DNA of 64,000 bases. Origin: Deltaproteobacteria bacterium. GTDB lineage: Bacteria; Myxococcota_A; Polyangia; GCA-2747355; JADLHG01. The position numbers and the translations under genes were made by a program. The stretch spans positions 62,001 to 126,000 of the forward strand of contig JADLHG010000062.1 in assembly GCA_020848905.1 (NCBI GenBank), given 5' to 3'. The notes below the pieces were generated by a model that searched no databases, had not been told where the DNA came from, and saw only the letters and a program-made list of their open reading frames with translations. Of this stretch, positions 17,440-25,580 are shown piece by piece. Position 1 is the stretch's first letter. Each line of letters begins with the position of its first letter.

Positions 17440-18372
17440 ATGGAGCTCCGGGTCGCGATTCTGGCCACCAATCCCGTCGCGGCCCGCGCCGTGGCCCGCG
17501 TGATTCGCTGCGGTGGCGCCACGGTGGACGTCGTCACCACCCCCGAGGAGCTCGGCGAGGTGCTGTCCTCCGGCACCGAGCTCGTGGGCTTCGACGCCAA
17601 CGCCCTCCCGGCGGTGCTCCCCTTCTTGCAGCTACGACCGTCGGTGCAGGCCTTCCTCTGGGCCAGCGAGAGCGTCGACCCACTGCTCGAACCGCTGCTC
17701 GGGGCGCCGCAGGTGAATCACGTCTTCGGCTTGCGGTATCCCGACGCGCCTCCCCGCCCGTGGGAGCTCCTGAGCATCATCCGACGCCGCAGCGGCGGCC
17801 TGGCCCCGCCCCTCGGCACGGGCCTCGACTGGGGCGCGTGGCAGCGGGAGTGGGTGCCGGCCTCGACGGCGGACCGCGACCAGGTCGTCAGCGAGGTGGA
17901 GGAGCTCTGCCGCGAGCTCGCCGGGGTGCGCGTCGCCACGACGATGGGCGAGGTGGCGCACGAGCTCCTGATGAACGCGATGTACGACGCCCCCGTGGAT
18001 GGGCAGGGACAGCCGCTTTTTGCCCATCAACGGACCACCGCGATCGAGCTCGCGCCGAATCAACGCCCGCGCCTGCTCTGCGGCTGCGACGGCAACCGTT
18101 TGCTCCTCGCCGTGAACGACCCCTTCGGCCGACTGCGGCGCGAACACGTCTTCGGCGGGCTGCACCGCGCGACCGCCGCGGGGACGCTCGACCGCTCGGG
18201 TGGAGGCGCCGGCCTGGGGATGATGATGCTCTACCGCGCCGCGACGCTGCTCTTCTTCGACGTGGTGCCCGGGAGCTTCACCCAGGTGACCGTGGTGCTC
18301 GAGCTGGACGTCCCGCCCCGGGACCTTCGGCACCTGCCGCGCTCGATCCACGTCTTCAGTCCCGCGCGCTGA
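17440..18372 (+). CDS. Pseudo-receiver/GHKL ATPase protein (RsbW-like partner-switch component)
   Basis: 310 residues. Residues 1-120 look like a receiver-type alpha/beta fold (VAILATN, LVGFDANALP) that lacks the paired acidic residues of a true receiver. Residues about 145-305 match the GHKL unit of the 9980 kinase fusion: MGEVAHELLMNAMYDAPVDG (N-box), AVNDPFGRLR (D-box) and SGGGAGLGMMMLYRA (lid/G-box). It probably binds ATP and either phosphorylates or sequesters a STAS partner, such as the STAS-Cys4 proteins encoded nearby. No membrane segment. It lies between the divergent lipase operon and a second FadL gene, which may be its regulatory target or merely a neighbour. Confidence 0.68.
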   Translation: MELRVAILATNPVAARAVARVIRCGGATVDVVTTPEELGEVLSSGTELVGFDANALPAVLPFLQLRPSVQAFLWASESVDPLLEPLLGAPQVNHVFGLRYPDAPPRPWELLSIIRRRSGGLAPPLGTGLDWGAWQREWVPASTADRDQVVSEVEELCRELAGVRVATTMGEVAHELLMNAMYDAPVDGQGQPLFAHQRTTAIELAPNQRPRLLCGCDGNRLLLAVNDPFGRLRREHVFGGLHRATAAGTLDRSGGGAGLGMMMLYRAATLLFFDVVPGSFTQVTVVLELDVPPRDLRHLPRSIHVFSPAR

Positions 18373-18521
18373 GGCCGCGCCCTCCCGACGCAACGGGAAG
18401 GGTTCCCACGGGTCCGTCGTCTCAGTTTTCCCTCGCCAGCTTTCGCGGCGCCGTGCTAAAGCTCGCGCACTTTTTGCGATATCGTCGAACGTCTCTTCGC
18501 CCGTCGTTCACGGAGGCCGCG

Positions 18522-19814
18522 ATGACCCTCAAGAACTTCGTGTCGAGGTCCCTCACCCTGCTGGTCCTGCTGGCGTGCACGCGCGCGCAGGCGGCGGGCT
18601 TCGCCACGGCCGAATGCGGAGCCCGCGCTCTCGCCATGGGCAACGCCTTCACGGCCATCGCGGACAGCCCGTCGGCGGTCTACTTCAACCCGGCGGGCCT
18701 GGCCCAGATGGAGGGCCTCCAGCTCGAGGCCGGCGTGAGCCTCGTGGTGCCGAATTTCGGCTACACGCTGACGGCCCCCGGCACGACAACCGACGTGAAC
18801 GTGAGCGGCAAGACCCAGTTCTTCCCCATTCCCTCCTTCTACGCGACGTACCGCATCCACGACCGCGTCGCGGCGGGCATCGGCATGAACGCTCCCTTCG
18901 GCCTCGGCATCCAGTGGCCCGACACGGTCAACGTGGGGGGCAAGGAGACCGCCTGGTGGGGCCGCAGCCTCATTCAAGAAGCCGACGTGAAGGTCGTCAC
19001 CTTCAACCCCACGCTGGCCTTCAAGCTGCATCCGCGCCTGATGATCGGCGGCGGCCTGACCATCGCCCAGTCGTCGGTTTACCTCATGCGGAAGGTCACG
19101 AGCTCGAGCTCGCTCGCAGACGACGTGCAAGTGGATCTGTCGGGGGACGACCTCGGCTTCGGCGGAACGGCCGGCATTCTCTTCTCCGCCGTACCGAACC
19201 GGCTGAACGTGGGTCTCAGCTACCGCAGCGGGGTGTCGATCAACTACGAGGGCAAGGCGGCGTTCACGAAGAACGGCTCCGCCGCGAACATCCCGACCGG
19301 CCTGCGCTCGCGGCTCATCGACGGGCCGGTCACGGCACACCTCGCCTTGCCGCACGTCATCTCCTTCGGGGCTGCAGCGTTCATCCTGCCCAAGAAGCTG
19401 ACCATCGGCTTCGGCGTGGACGTGACCACCTGGAGCTCGTACGAAGAGCTGGCGATCAACTTCACCGAGCACCCGGAGCTCTCGTCGGCGGAGGCCAAGC
19501 ACTGGCGCAACACCGTCGCCGTGCGCCTCGGCGGGGAGTACCGCGTACTGCCGCAGCTCCCGTTGCGGCTCGGGCTGGTCTACGACCAGAGCCCCGCGCC
19601 CAAGAGCACCGTGGGACCCGAGCTCCCCGACGCGGACCGCTACGAGGTGGCGCTAGGTGCGGGCTATCGCGTGGCCGGGCTCACGATCGATCTGGCGTAC
19701 CTATTCCTGTTGACCGGCGATCAGAAGACCGCCGATACGGCGCCGCTCGTTGGCACCTATCGTGCGACGGCTCACGTTCTGGCGCTCAGTCTGGGCTACG
19801 GCTTCAGTATCTAG
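18522..19814 (+). CDS. FadL/OmpP1/TodX-family outer-membrane transporter (second copy)
   Basis: 430 residues. Signal peptide to about residue 24 (TRAQAAG), then CGARALAMGNAFTAIADS and YFNPAGLAQMEG, the family signature. Barrel motifs mirror those of the 12435-13760 protein almost segment for segment (PFGLGIQWPD, WGRSLIQEA, VDLSGDDLGFGGTAGILF, SYRSGVSINYEGKAAF, GPELPDADRYEV, DLAYLFLLTGDQ). Expected to move long-chain fatty acids or other hydrophobic compounds across the outer membrane. A frame extends upstream to 17421, but that part overlaps the GHKL gene in another frame; ATG 18522 follows a good GGAGG ribosome-binding site and starts the signal peptide, so it is chosen. Confidence 0.88.
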   Translation: MTLKNFVSRSLTLLVLLACTRAQAAGFATAECGARALAMGNAFTAIADSPSAVYFNPAGLAQMEGLQLEAGVSLVVPNFGYTLTAPGTTTDVNVSGKTQFFPIPSFYATYRIHDRVAAGIGMNAPFGLGIQWPDTVNVGGKETAWWGRSLIQEADVKVVTFNPTLAFKLHPRLMIGGGLTIAQSSVYLMRKVTSSSSLADDVQVDLSGDDLGFGGTAGILFSAVPNRLNVGLSYRSGVSINYEGKAAFTKNGSAANIPTGLRSRLIDGPVTAHLALPHVISFGAAAFILPKKLTIGFGVDVTTWSSYEELAINFTEHPELSSAEAKHWRNTVAVRLGGEYRVLPQLPLRLGLVYDQSPAPKSTVGPELPDADRYEVALGAGYRVAGLTIDLAYLFLLTGDQKTADTAPLVGTYRATAHVLALSLGYGFSI

Positions 19815-19875
19815 CTGCATCTCGCGCGCCACGCCGCACCGCACCACGATCTCTCCATCACGGCCAACGGACCCG

Positions 19876-19904
19876 CTGACGCCCGGCGAGCGCGGCGGTA
19901 TACT
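19876..19904 (+). promoter_or_regulatory. Promoter that makes the PilZ gene leaderless
   Basis: CTGACG (19876-19881), 17-bp spacer, TATACT (19899-19904). The expected start site, 6-7 nt after the -10, is the A of ATG 19911 itself, and no ribosome-binding site is present. Confidence 0.5.
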
Positions 19905-19910
19905 GGATCC

Positions 19911-20690
19911 ATGGTCCAGTACCAACGACGACGAGCGGGGCCGCGCGTCCCGTTCGAAGGGCCGATGGTCGTCCTCGCGGCCGGACGAACGCTGGACTGC
20001 AAGGCGGCCAACCTGAGCGCCTCGGGGATGCTGCTCTATCCGCCCGCGCGCGCTCGCCCGGGCCTCCCCCTGCGGGTCGTCTTCTCGCTCCCCGCGCTCG
20101 AGGACCGGCTGGAGCTGGACGCCACCTTGGTCCGCGAAGGGACCGCCGGTGGACGCTACGCCTGGGGCGTGGCCTTCACCGAGGTAGCGCCGCAGGTGGG
20201 CACGCTCCTCCGGACCTACGTGCGTCGCGCGATTCGCGGCGAGAGCGAGCCCGAGCCCGAGATGAGCCCCGAGGCGCGCTTTCTCCTCGAGCCCACCCCG
20301 GTCGAAGCGGAGCCTCCGGCGCTCACGCGCCCCGCCCGGCCCCCACTCACGGGAGAGGTGGCCATCGGGATCACGGGGGAGCCGCGCTCGCGCGTAGGGG
20401 GCCTCTCGAGCCCCGGGGTCGGCGTCGGTTCGAGCCCCGGGGTCGGCGTCGGTTCGAGGCCGCGCGTCGGCCTCGGCACGGAACCGGGCTTCGGTACGGG
20501 TGAGCCAGCGAAGGTGGTCCGCGAAGTGCCAGCCAGCGGCCCGCATGCGTCGCGGCCCCGACGGGCCTCGCCCCCCGACGAGGACGAGCTGCTGGGCGAG
20601 GACACCGGCGTGCGCGAGCTCTACAAGGCCGCGGTGCGCGAGGTCTCCCGCGACGCGAAGCCCGGCAAGAGAAAGGGCTGGTTCAAGTAG
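19911..20690 (+). CDS. PilZ-domain protein with disordered tail
   Basis: 259 residues. Residues about 5-105 form a PilZ domain, the usual cyclic-di-GMP receptor: an Arg-rich start (RRRAGPRVPF) and NLSASGM fit the RxxxR and [DN]xSxxG ligand motifs, and the strand AWGVAFTEV matches the end of the domain. Residues about 115-240 are low-complexity Pro/Gly/Ser, with an exact 24-bp tandem duplication coding for SSPGVGVG. The last 20 residues are basic (KPGKRKGWFK). Cytoplasmic; it may couple c-di-GMP to motility or surface functions as PilZ proteins do in myxobacteria, but no partner is visible. Transcription appears leaderless. Confidence 0.78.
   Translation: MVQYQRRRAGPRVPFEGPMVVLAAGRTLDCKAANLSASGMLLYPPARARPGLPLRVVFSLPALEDRLELDATLVREGTAGGRYAWGVAFTEVAPQVGTLLRTYVRRAIRGESEPEPEMSPEARFLLEPTPVEAEPPALTRPARPPLTGEVAIGITGEPRSRVGGLSSPGVGVGSSPGVGVGSRPRVGLGTEPGFGTGEPAKVVREVPASGPHASRPRRASPPDEDELLGEDTGVRELYKAAVREVSRDAKPGKRKGWFK
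20406..20453 (+). repeat. 24-bp perfect tandem duplication inside the PilZ gene
   Basis: Two identical 24-bp units (20406-20429 and 20430-20453) plus a 5-base partial third copy. They keep the reading frame and lengthen the disordered Ser/Pro/Gly linker. Confidence 0.85.
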
Positions 20691-20729
20691 GCCGCTTTTG
20701 CTAGATCGACGGCGCACGACGGAGGCGCC

Positions 20730-21761
20730 GTGAACGATCCCAAGCACGCTGCAGAACGTCTCGGACTCACCCCCATGCGGCCGCTCGAGGTGGGCGCCGG
20801 CGGCACCACCTCGGAGCTGCTGCGCGAGATGTCCGCCACGGCCTTCACGGGCCGGGCCCTCGGCGAGGCCGCCGACGTGCTCGAGGCGATGATCCGCGAG
20901 AAGGCCTTCACCGTCATGACCCTGAGCGGGGCCATGACCATGGCCGGCCTGAACAAGCTGATCATGGAGATGATCCGGCGCGGGTGGGTGCGCGTCGTAG
21001 TGGCCACGGGGGCCCTCGTGGGCCACGGGCTCGTCGAGGACCTGGGCTTCACGCACTACAAGGCGAACCCCGACGTCTCCGACGAGGAATACCTGAAGGT
21101 GCGCTTCAACCGCGTCTACGACACCGTGGAGCCCGAGCACAACCTCGAGCGCCTGGAGCTGACGATTCGCGGCCTGCTGCACGAGCTGGCCGACGCCCGC
21201 GACGAGCCGCTCGGCAGCCACGAGCTCCTGCGCTTCCTCGGCGAGCGCCTCCCCGGCCACGGCGTCCTGCAGGAGGCCGCGCGCGCCAACGTGCCGGTCT
21301 TCATCCCGGCGTTCACCGACTCCGAGCTCGGCCTGGACGTGGCCGTGCACCAGCTCATGCGCCGGCGCGACGGCAAGCGCCCGCTCGTGTACGACGGCTT
21401 CCGCGACCTCTTCCACTACGTCAGCCTCTGCGAGGGGCACCACGACGCGGGGGGAAAGCTCGGCATCTTCACCATCGGGGGCGGCGTTCCGCGAAACTGG
21501 GCCCAGCAGCTCGGTCCCTACGTGGACATCCGCGGCTCGCGTATGGGCGAGGAGAGCCCCGTGGTCCGCTACGCCTACGGCGTGCGCATCTGCCCCGACC
21601 CGGTCCACTACGGCCACCTCTCGGGCTGCACCTACTCGGAAGGCGTGAGCTGGGGGAAATTCGTCGCCCGCGGCGAGGGCGGTCGCTACGCGGAGGTGCT
21701 CTGCGACGCCACGGTGGCCTGGCCGCTCCTCGTGCGCGCGATGATCGAACGCGGCCTCTGA
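20730..21761 (+). CDS. Deoxyhypusine-synthase-like enzyme
   Basis: 343 residues of the deoxyhypusine synthase fold, which transfers an aminobutyl group from spermidine using NAD. Family motifs: ATGALVGHGLVEDLG near residue 92, HYKANPDVSDEEYL, VPVFIPAFTDSELG near residue 190, IGGGVPRNWAQQ and the catalytic segment EGVSWGKF, where Lys310 aligns with the imine-forming lysine of human DHS (Lys329). So the active site looks intact. Bacteria lack eIF5A, so the acceptor must differ; some bacterial homologues make homospermidine or act on other amines. GTG 20730 follows GGAGG closely. No polyamine genes are adjacent. The family call is firm; the substrate is unknown. Confidence 0.82.
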   Translation: MNDPKHAAERLGLTPMRPLEVGAGGTTSELLREMSATAFTGRALGEAADVLEAMIREKAFTVMTLSGAMTMAGLNKLIMEMIRRGWVRVVVATGALVGHGLVEDLGFTHYKANPDVSDEEYLKVRFNRVYDTVEPEHNLERLELTIRGLLHELADARDEPLGSHELLRFLGERLPGHGVLQEAARANVPVFIPAFTDSELGLDVAVHQLMRRRDGKRPLVYDGFRDLFHYVSLCEGHHDAGGKLGIFTIGGGVPRNWAQQLGPYVDIRGSRMGEESPVVRYAYGVRICPDPVHYGHLSGCTYSEGVSWGKFVARGEGGRYAEVLCDATVAWPLLVRAMIERGL

Positions 21762-21838
21762 GGGCTGTCACGCACCGTCGCCCGAGCGCCCCTACAAGCC
21801 GCACCACTTGCTGCGTGAATGGTGCTAGCGTGCGGCCC

Positions 21839-22708
21839 ATGCGGCGGCGGCTCGCGTTCGCGCTCTCGATGCTCCTCGCCACCTCGGCGCCGGGTCTCGC
21901 TCGCGCCGACTCCGCCGCGCCGGAGTTCCGCCACGCGGACCCGAGCGTCCGCGCCCTCGCCGCGCGCACCGCGGGGGAGAAGGGACGCGGCCAGGCCACC
22001 CCGAGCCTCATCGAGCTCCTCGACGATCCAGCGCCGATGGTCCGTCGCGAGGCGGCGCGCGCCCTCGGCTTGCTCCGCGCGCGGCAAGCGGCTCGTCCGC
22101 TCGCCGTCGTGGCGCAGACGGACCTCGACCCGCTCGTGCGCCACATCGCCAGCGAGGCGTTACGGCGCATCGACCCCCGCGGCTACGTGGCCATGATCTC
22201 GGCGGCGAATCCGCTCTTGCCGCGCGACCGCGCCGCGGCGGGAACGCCCCCCTCCCCCCGCGGCCGCCCCGCGTTCCTCTTCGCCCTCGGCCTGGGGGTA
22301 AACGCGCGACGGCCGGCCGACACGGTCGCGGGCGAGCTCGGCCTCGGGTTGCGCTGGCCCTGGGTGGAGACCCAGCTCAGCCTCGGCTTCCCCGATATGA
22401 CCCTCTTCGGCCAGGTGCGCCTGAACCTGCCCATCTCGCCGCGCGTCGTCCCCTACGTCACCGGCGGGGCGGCGCTGGTCTTCAACAACCGCTCGAAGCT
22501 CCTGCCCGGACCGTCGGTGGCCTTCGCGCTCGGGGCCGGCCTGCGCGCGCGGCTCCCTGCCTCCTTCTACCTCTACCTCGAGGCGCTCGCGAGCTACACC
22601 GTGCTCGAACCAACGCCCGCGCAAGACCACGCCTCGACGCCGAGCTTCACCCTGTCCGGGACGCGCCTGCGCATCCCGCTCTTCCTCGGGCTGGGGTACG
22701 AGCTATGA
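21839..22708 (+). CDS. Exported HEAT-repeat and outer-membrane beta-barrel-like protein
   Basis: 289 residues. Signal peptide MRRRLAFALSML to ARADS. Residues about 30-120 contain HEAT-type repeats (PSLIELLDDPAPMVRREAAR, then PLAVVAQTDLDPLVRHIASE). Residues about 150-289 have the strand pattern of a small outer-membrane barrel (LGLGLRWPWVETQLSLG, FPDMTLFGQVRLNL, YVTGGAALVF) ending with LFLGLGYEL, a typical terminal strand. The frame is open much further upstream, but that part shadows the DHS-like gene; the ATG at 21839 begins the signal peptide. A TAGCGT box 7 nt before the ATG hints at a leaderless transcript. It overlaps the next lipoprotein gene by 4 bp (ATGA), so they are coupled. Role unknown. 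Confidence 0.68.
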   Translation: MRRRLAFALSMLLATSAPGLARADSAAPEFRHADPSVRALAARTAGEKGRGQATPSLIELLDDPAPMVRREAARALGLLRARQAARPLAVVAQTDLDPLVRHIASEALRRIDPRGYVAMISAANPLLPRDRAAAGTPPSPRGRPAFLFALGLGVNARRPADTVAGELGLGLRWPWVETQLSLGFPDMTLFGQVRLNLPISPRVVPYVTGGAALVFNNRSKLLPGPSVAFALGAGLRARLPASFYLYLEALASYTVLEPTPAQDHASTPSFTLSGTRLRIPLFLGLGYEL

Positions 22709-23436
22709 CCCGCACCGCACCCACGGCGCTCGCGCTCGCGCTCCTCCTCGTCGGCTGCAAGGAGGGTCCGTTCTCGGGCGAGCCGGAGGTCACGACCTGC
22801 GGCGCGGCGGATCGCCCCTGCGGCCTGAGCTGCGGGCTGGCCTGTCCGCTGGAGGCCGCGGAGGCGGTGCTCGGCTGCGTCCTGACCCTCGAAGGAGAGC
22901 TCTCCGCCGACCGCCGCCGCTGCACCTTCGCCGACGGCAGCGTCGTGAGCTTCGCGACGGCGCTCTCCACCGACGCCGCGACCTTGCGCACCCAGACGCT
23001 CGGCGTGACCATCGAGCGCGGCGGCAAGACCTGCGTCAGCATCAAGGCCGACCCCCTGGACCCCGCCGGAGGCCGCACGCAAGGCGTGACCGAGATCGTG
23101 CTCCCCGGCGGCACCTACCGGCAGGAGGTCTGGCTGGCCGCCGCCGCGCAGCCTGCGCTCTCCGACGGTGGGCGGGACGGCAGAGCCTCGAGCGCCCCCG
23201 ACAGCGCCCCGACGGAGCTGCGCCCCACGCGCATGGCAGTGGAGTGTCCGAGCGGCAAGCACTACGCCGGCGAGGGGGCCGAGCTCTGCAGTCGCTGCCC
23301 GGCCCTCCAGTGTTCCGCGCTGCCCGCGCTCAGCCTTCGAGCCCTCGCCCAGGGCACCGCCGTCGAGCTTCGCCTCGTCGACGGCAAGGGCGCGACCCCG
23401 CTCTTCACCTGCCGCGCCGCGAAGCCGACGCCCTGA
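22705..23436 (+). CDS. Cys-containing lipoprotein of unknown function
   Basis: 243 residues. Short lipoprotein signal, LLLVGCKEG, so Cys18 is the lipidated residue. About ten cysteines follow, concentrated at CGAADRPCGLSCGLACP (residues about 33-49) and CSRCPALQC near residue 195, which suggests disulfides outside the cytoplasm. A central section resembles a beta-sandwich, but I recognise no family. Translation is coupled to the preceding HEAT/barrel gene by a 4-bp ATGA overlap, so the two products may work together at the outer membrane. Confidence 0.68.
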   Translation: MTRTAPTALALALLLVGCKEGPFSGEPEVTTCGAADRPCGLSCGLACPLEAAEAVLGCVLTLEGELSADRRRCTFADGSVVSFATALSTDAATLRTQTLGVTIERGGKTCVSIKADPLDPAGGRTQGVTEIVLPGGTYRQEVWLAAAAQPALSDGGRDGRASSAPDSAPTELRPTRMAVECPSGKHYAGEGAELCSRCPALQCSALPALSLRALAQGTAVELRLVDGKGATPLFTCRAAKPTP

Positions 23437-23487
23437 TTCAGGCGGCGCGCCGTTGACCCCTGAGCCCGCTTCGGGAATGCTCTGGAA

Positions 23488-23964
23488 ATGCCGCGCTCCG
23501 TGCTCCTCGTCGCCGTCGCCTCGCTGACCCTCCTCGGGGCCTGCGGCTCCGCGCCCTACCAGACCGGGGGACGGCTTCACCGCGGCACGGTCTACGTCTT
23601 CACCGGCGCCGGGCAAAGGCAGGAGCTGGTCCACGACGCGGGCTATCCGCAGCTCACCTTGACCACCCAGTTCCACCTGCGCCTCGCCGGAACGGCCGGC
23701 AGCACGCGCTACGGCATCCAGGCCACCATCGACCCGGTGAACGTGGCCCAGCGCTACGAGTTCCCGAAGAGCAGCGAGCAGCTCACGGTCACGCTCCAGC
23801 GCGACGGCAAGAGCGTGGCCGTGACGACCGTGAGCGGCTTCTTGATGGTGGAGGCCCGCGACCAGGGAAGCGAGCTCGGCTCGGCGTATTGCTCGCTCGA
23901 CCTCTCGGCGGGGGGAGGCAGCCTGGCCGAGGTGGACCTGAAGTTCGACGCGGAGGCGCGTTAG
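23488..23964 (+). CDS. Small lipoprotein of unknown function
   Basis: 158 residues. Lipoprotein signal with LTLLGACGSAP. The mature part is predicted beta-rich (QLTLTTQFHLRLAG, TRYGIQATIDP, QLTVTLQRDGKSVAVTTVSG), consistent with a compact sandwich. No known domain is recognised. It is separated by 51 bp from the preceding lipoprotein gene and 5 bp from the following phosphoesterase gene, so it may be co-transcribed with the latter. Confidence 0.62.
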   Translation: MPRSVLLVAVASLTLLGACGSAPYQTGGRLHRGTVYVFTGAGQRQELVHDAGYPQLTLTTQFHLRLAGTAGSTRYGIQATIDPVNVAQRYEFPKSSEQLTVTLQRDGKSVAVTTVSGFLMVEARDQGSELGSAYCSLDLSAGGGSLAEVDLKFDAEAR

Positions 23965-23969
23965 ACGCC

Positions 23970-24782
23970 ATGCGCCTTCTGGTCACCTCGGACGTCCACC
24001 TGGACTTCGGCGGACACCTCACCTTGCGCTCCACGATCGACGCGATGGTCTCGCGCATGGCGGCCGAACGCCCCGACGCGCTCGTGCTGGCCGGAGACCT
24101 CGCGCACGGCTTCGCCGCCTTCGAGGCCTGTCTCGACGCGTTCGCGCCGCTCGGCGTGCCCACCGGGGTCGTGGCCGGCAACCACGACGTCTGGCGCGAC
24201 GTGGACCGCCACGTTCCGAGCCGCGCCCTCTGGGAGACGGAGCTCAAGCGCGCCACCCGCCAGCGCGAGTTCGCCTGGCTCGAGGAGGACACGCTCCGCG
24301 TGGGGAGCCTGGCCGTCATCGGATCGCTCGTCTGGTACGACTACTCGGCGGCGCTGCCCGACTACGACCTCGACTACGCGCTCGTGAAGCGGCACATGAT
24401 CAACGACGCGAACTGGATCGATTGGCCCTGGGGCGACGCGGACGTGGCCGAGGGGTTGAGAGAGGGCCTCGTACGGCGGCTCGCGCTCCTCGAGACGGAC
24501 CCGCGCGTGGACCGCGTGCTCTTGGCCACGCACGTGCCGATCTTCTCGGAGCAGCTCATCCAGCGCCCCGACGAACCGACCTGGCAGCTCCGGCACGCCT
24601 TCTTCGGCAACCTCACCACCGGACGCGCGGTCCTGCCCTTCGAGAAGCTGCGCCACGTGGTCAGCGGCCACACGCACGCCGCCGCGCAGGGAACGGTGGA
24701 CCGGAGCCCCCTTCCGCCCATACAGTGCCAGGTCATCGGCAGCGAGTACGGCGCCCCGACCTTCGTCGTCGTGGAGCTCTGA
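23970..24782 (+). CDS. Calcineurin-like metallophosphoesterase
   Basis: 270 residues. All five dimetal motifs are present: SDVHLDF (I), VLAGDLAHG (II), VAGNHDVW (III), LLATHVP (IV) and VSGHTH (V). These bind two metal ions and hydrolyse phosphomono- or diesters in the cytoplasm. No signal peptide and no extra domain, so the natural substrate cannot be read. ATG 23970 is chosen because it directly starts the first beta-strand; the frame is open 27 codons upstream but this overlaps the previous gene. A crotonase-fold gene follows after 18 bp. Confidence 0.88.
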   Translation: MRLLVTSDVHLDFGGHLTLRSTIDAMVSRMAAERPDALVLAGDLAHGFAAFEACLDAFAPLGVPTGVVAGNHDVWRDVDRHVPSRALWETELKRATRQREFAWLEEDTLRVGSLAVIGSLVWYDYSAALPDYDLDYALVKRHMINDANWIDWPWGDADVAEGLREGLVRRLALLETDPRVDRVLLATHVPIFSEQLIQRPDEPTWQLRHAFFGNLTTGRAVLPFEKLRHVVSGHTHAAAQGTVDRSPLPPIQCQVIGSEYGAPTFVVVEL

Positions 24783-24800
24783 GGCAGCCGGGGAGGAATC

Positions 24801-25580
24801 GTGACGGACAAGGTGCGGCTGGAGCAGCGGGGCAAAACGCTCGTGGTCACGATCCAGCGCCCCGAGCGGCGCAACTGCGTGGACGGCGAGACGGCCGGAG
24901 CGCTCGAGGCCGCCGTCACGCGTTTTCGAGACGACGAGGGGCTGGCCGTCCTCGTGCTCACGGGCGCGGGTGGACAAGCGTTCTGCTCGGGCGCCGACCT
25001 GTCGGACCTCGCGGGGCTCTCGGAGCGCCCTGGTGCCTGGCAGAGCGGACCGATGGGGTGCACGCGGCTCGCCGACGTGGGCAAGCCCACCATCGCGGCG
25101 ATCGACGGGTACTGCACCGCGGGCGGGCTCGAGCTGGCCTGCTGGTGCGACCTGCGCGTGGCCTCGGCGGGGGCCCAGTTCGGCGTGCTCAACCGTCGGT
25201 GGGGCGTTCCGCTCGTGGACGGCGGGACGCAGCGGCTGCCGCGCCTCGTGGGCCTCGGCAATGCCCTCTATCTGATCGAGACGGGGGTGCTGATCGACGC
25301 CATGCACGCGCTGCGCATGGGCCTCGTGCAGGAGGTGCTCACGGACGGACCGGCGTTGCCGCGGGCCCTGGCCCTGGCCGAGGCCATGGCGGCGGTCCCC
25401 CAGCGGGGCCTCCGGAACGACCGGGCCGCGGCCCTGGCGGGGTGCGGCCTGCCGCTCGAGGCCGGCCTCGAGAAGGAGCTCGAGGCCCACGCCACCACGC
25501 TCGGCGATCCGGAAATCGTGCAGGCCATCGCGCGGTTCGCCGCCGGAGACCGGCCTGCCCCGCTGCGCCCCGCAGACTGA
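24801..25580 (+). CDS. Enoyl-CoA hydratase/isomerase-family (crotonase) protein
   Basis: 259 residues, usual family length. Motifs: TIQRPERRNCVDG, AFCSGADLSDL (first half of the oxyanion hole and CoA-binding region) and AAIDGYCTAGGLELACWCDLRVAS (second half; Glu at GLEL corresponds to the first hydratase Glu). At the position of the second catalytic Glu (normally in a P-E-x-x-x-G loop) the sequence is NRRWGVPLVDGG, as in many non-hydratase crotonases. So it may isomerise, dehalogenate or cleave a CoA thioester rather than hydrate an enoyl-CoA. GTG 24801 follows GGGGAGG. It lies 18 bp behind the phosphoesterase gene. Confidence 0.82.
   Translation: MTDKVRLEQRGKTLVVTIQRPERRNCVDGETAGALEAAVTRFRDDEGLAVLVLTGAGGQAFCSGADLSDLAGLSERPGAWQSGPMGCTRLADVGKPTIAAIDGYCTAGGLELACWCDLRVASAGAQFGVLNRRWGVPLVDGGTQRLPRLVGLGNALYLIETGVLIDAMHALRMGLVQEVLTDGPALPRALALAEAMAAVPQRGLRNDRAAALAGCGLPLEAGLEKELEAHATTLGDPEIVQAIARFAAGDRPAPLRPAD

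Noticed and set aside
18422-18658. Minus-strand small ORF near the FadL start
   Set aside because: No ribosome-binding site or motif; overlaps the FadL signal peptide region.
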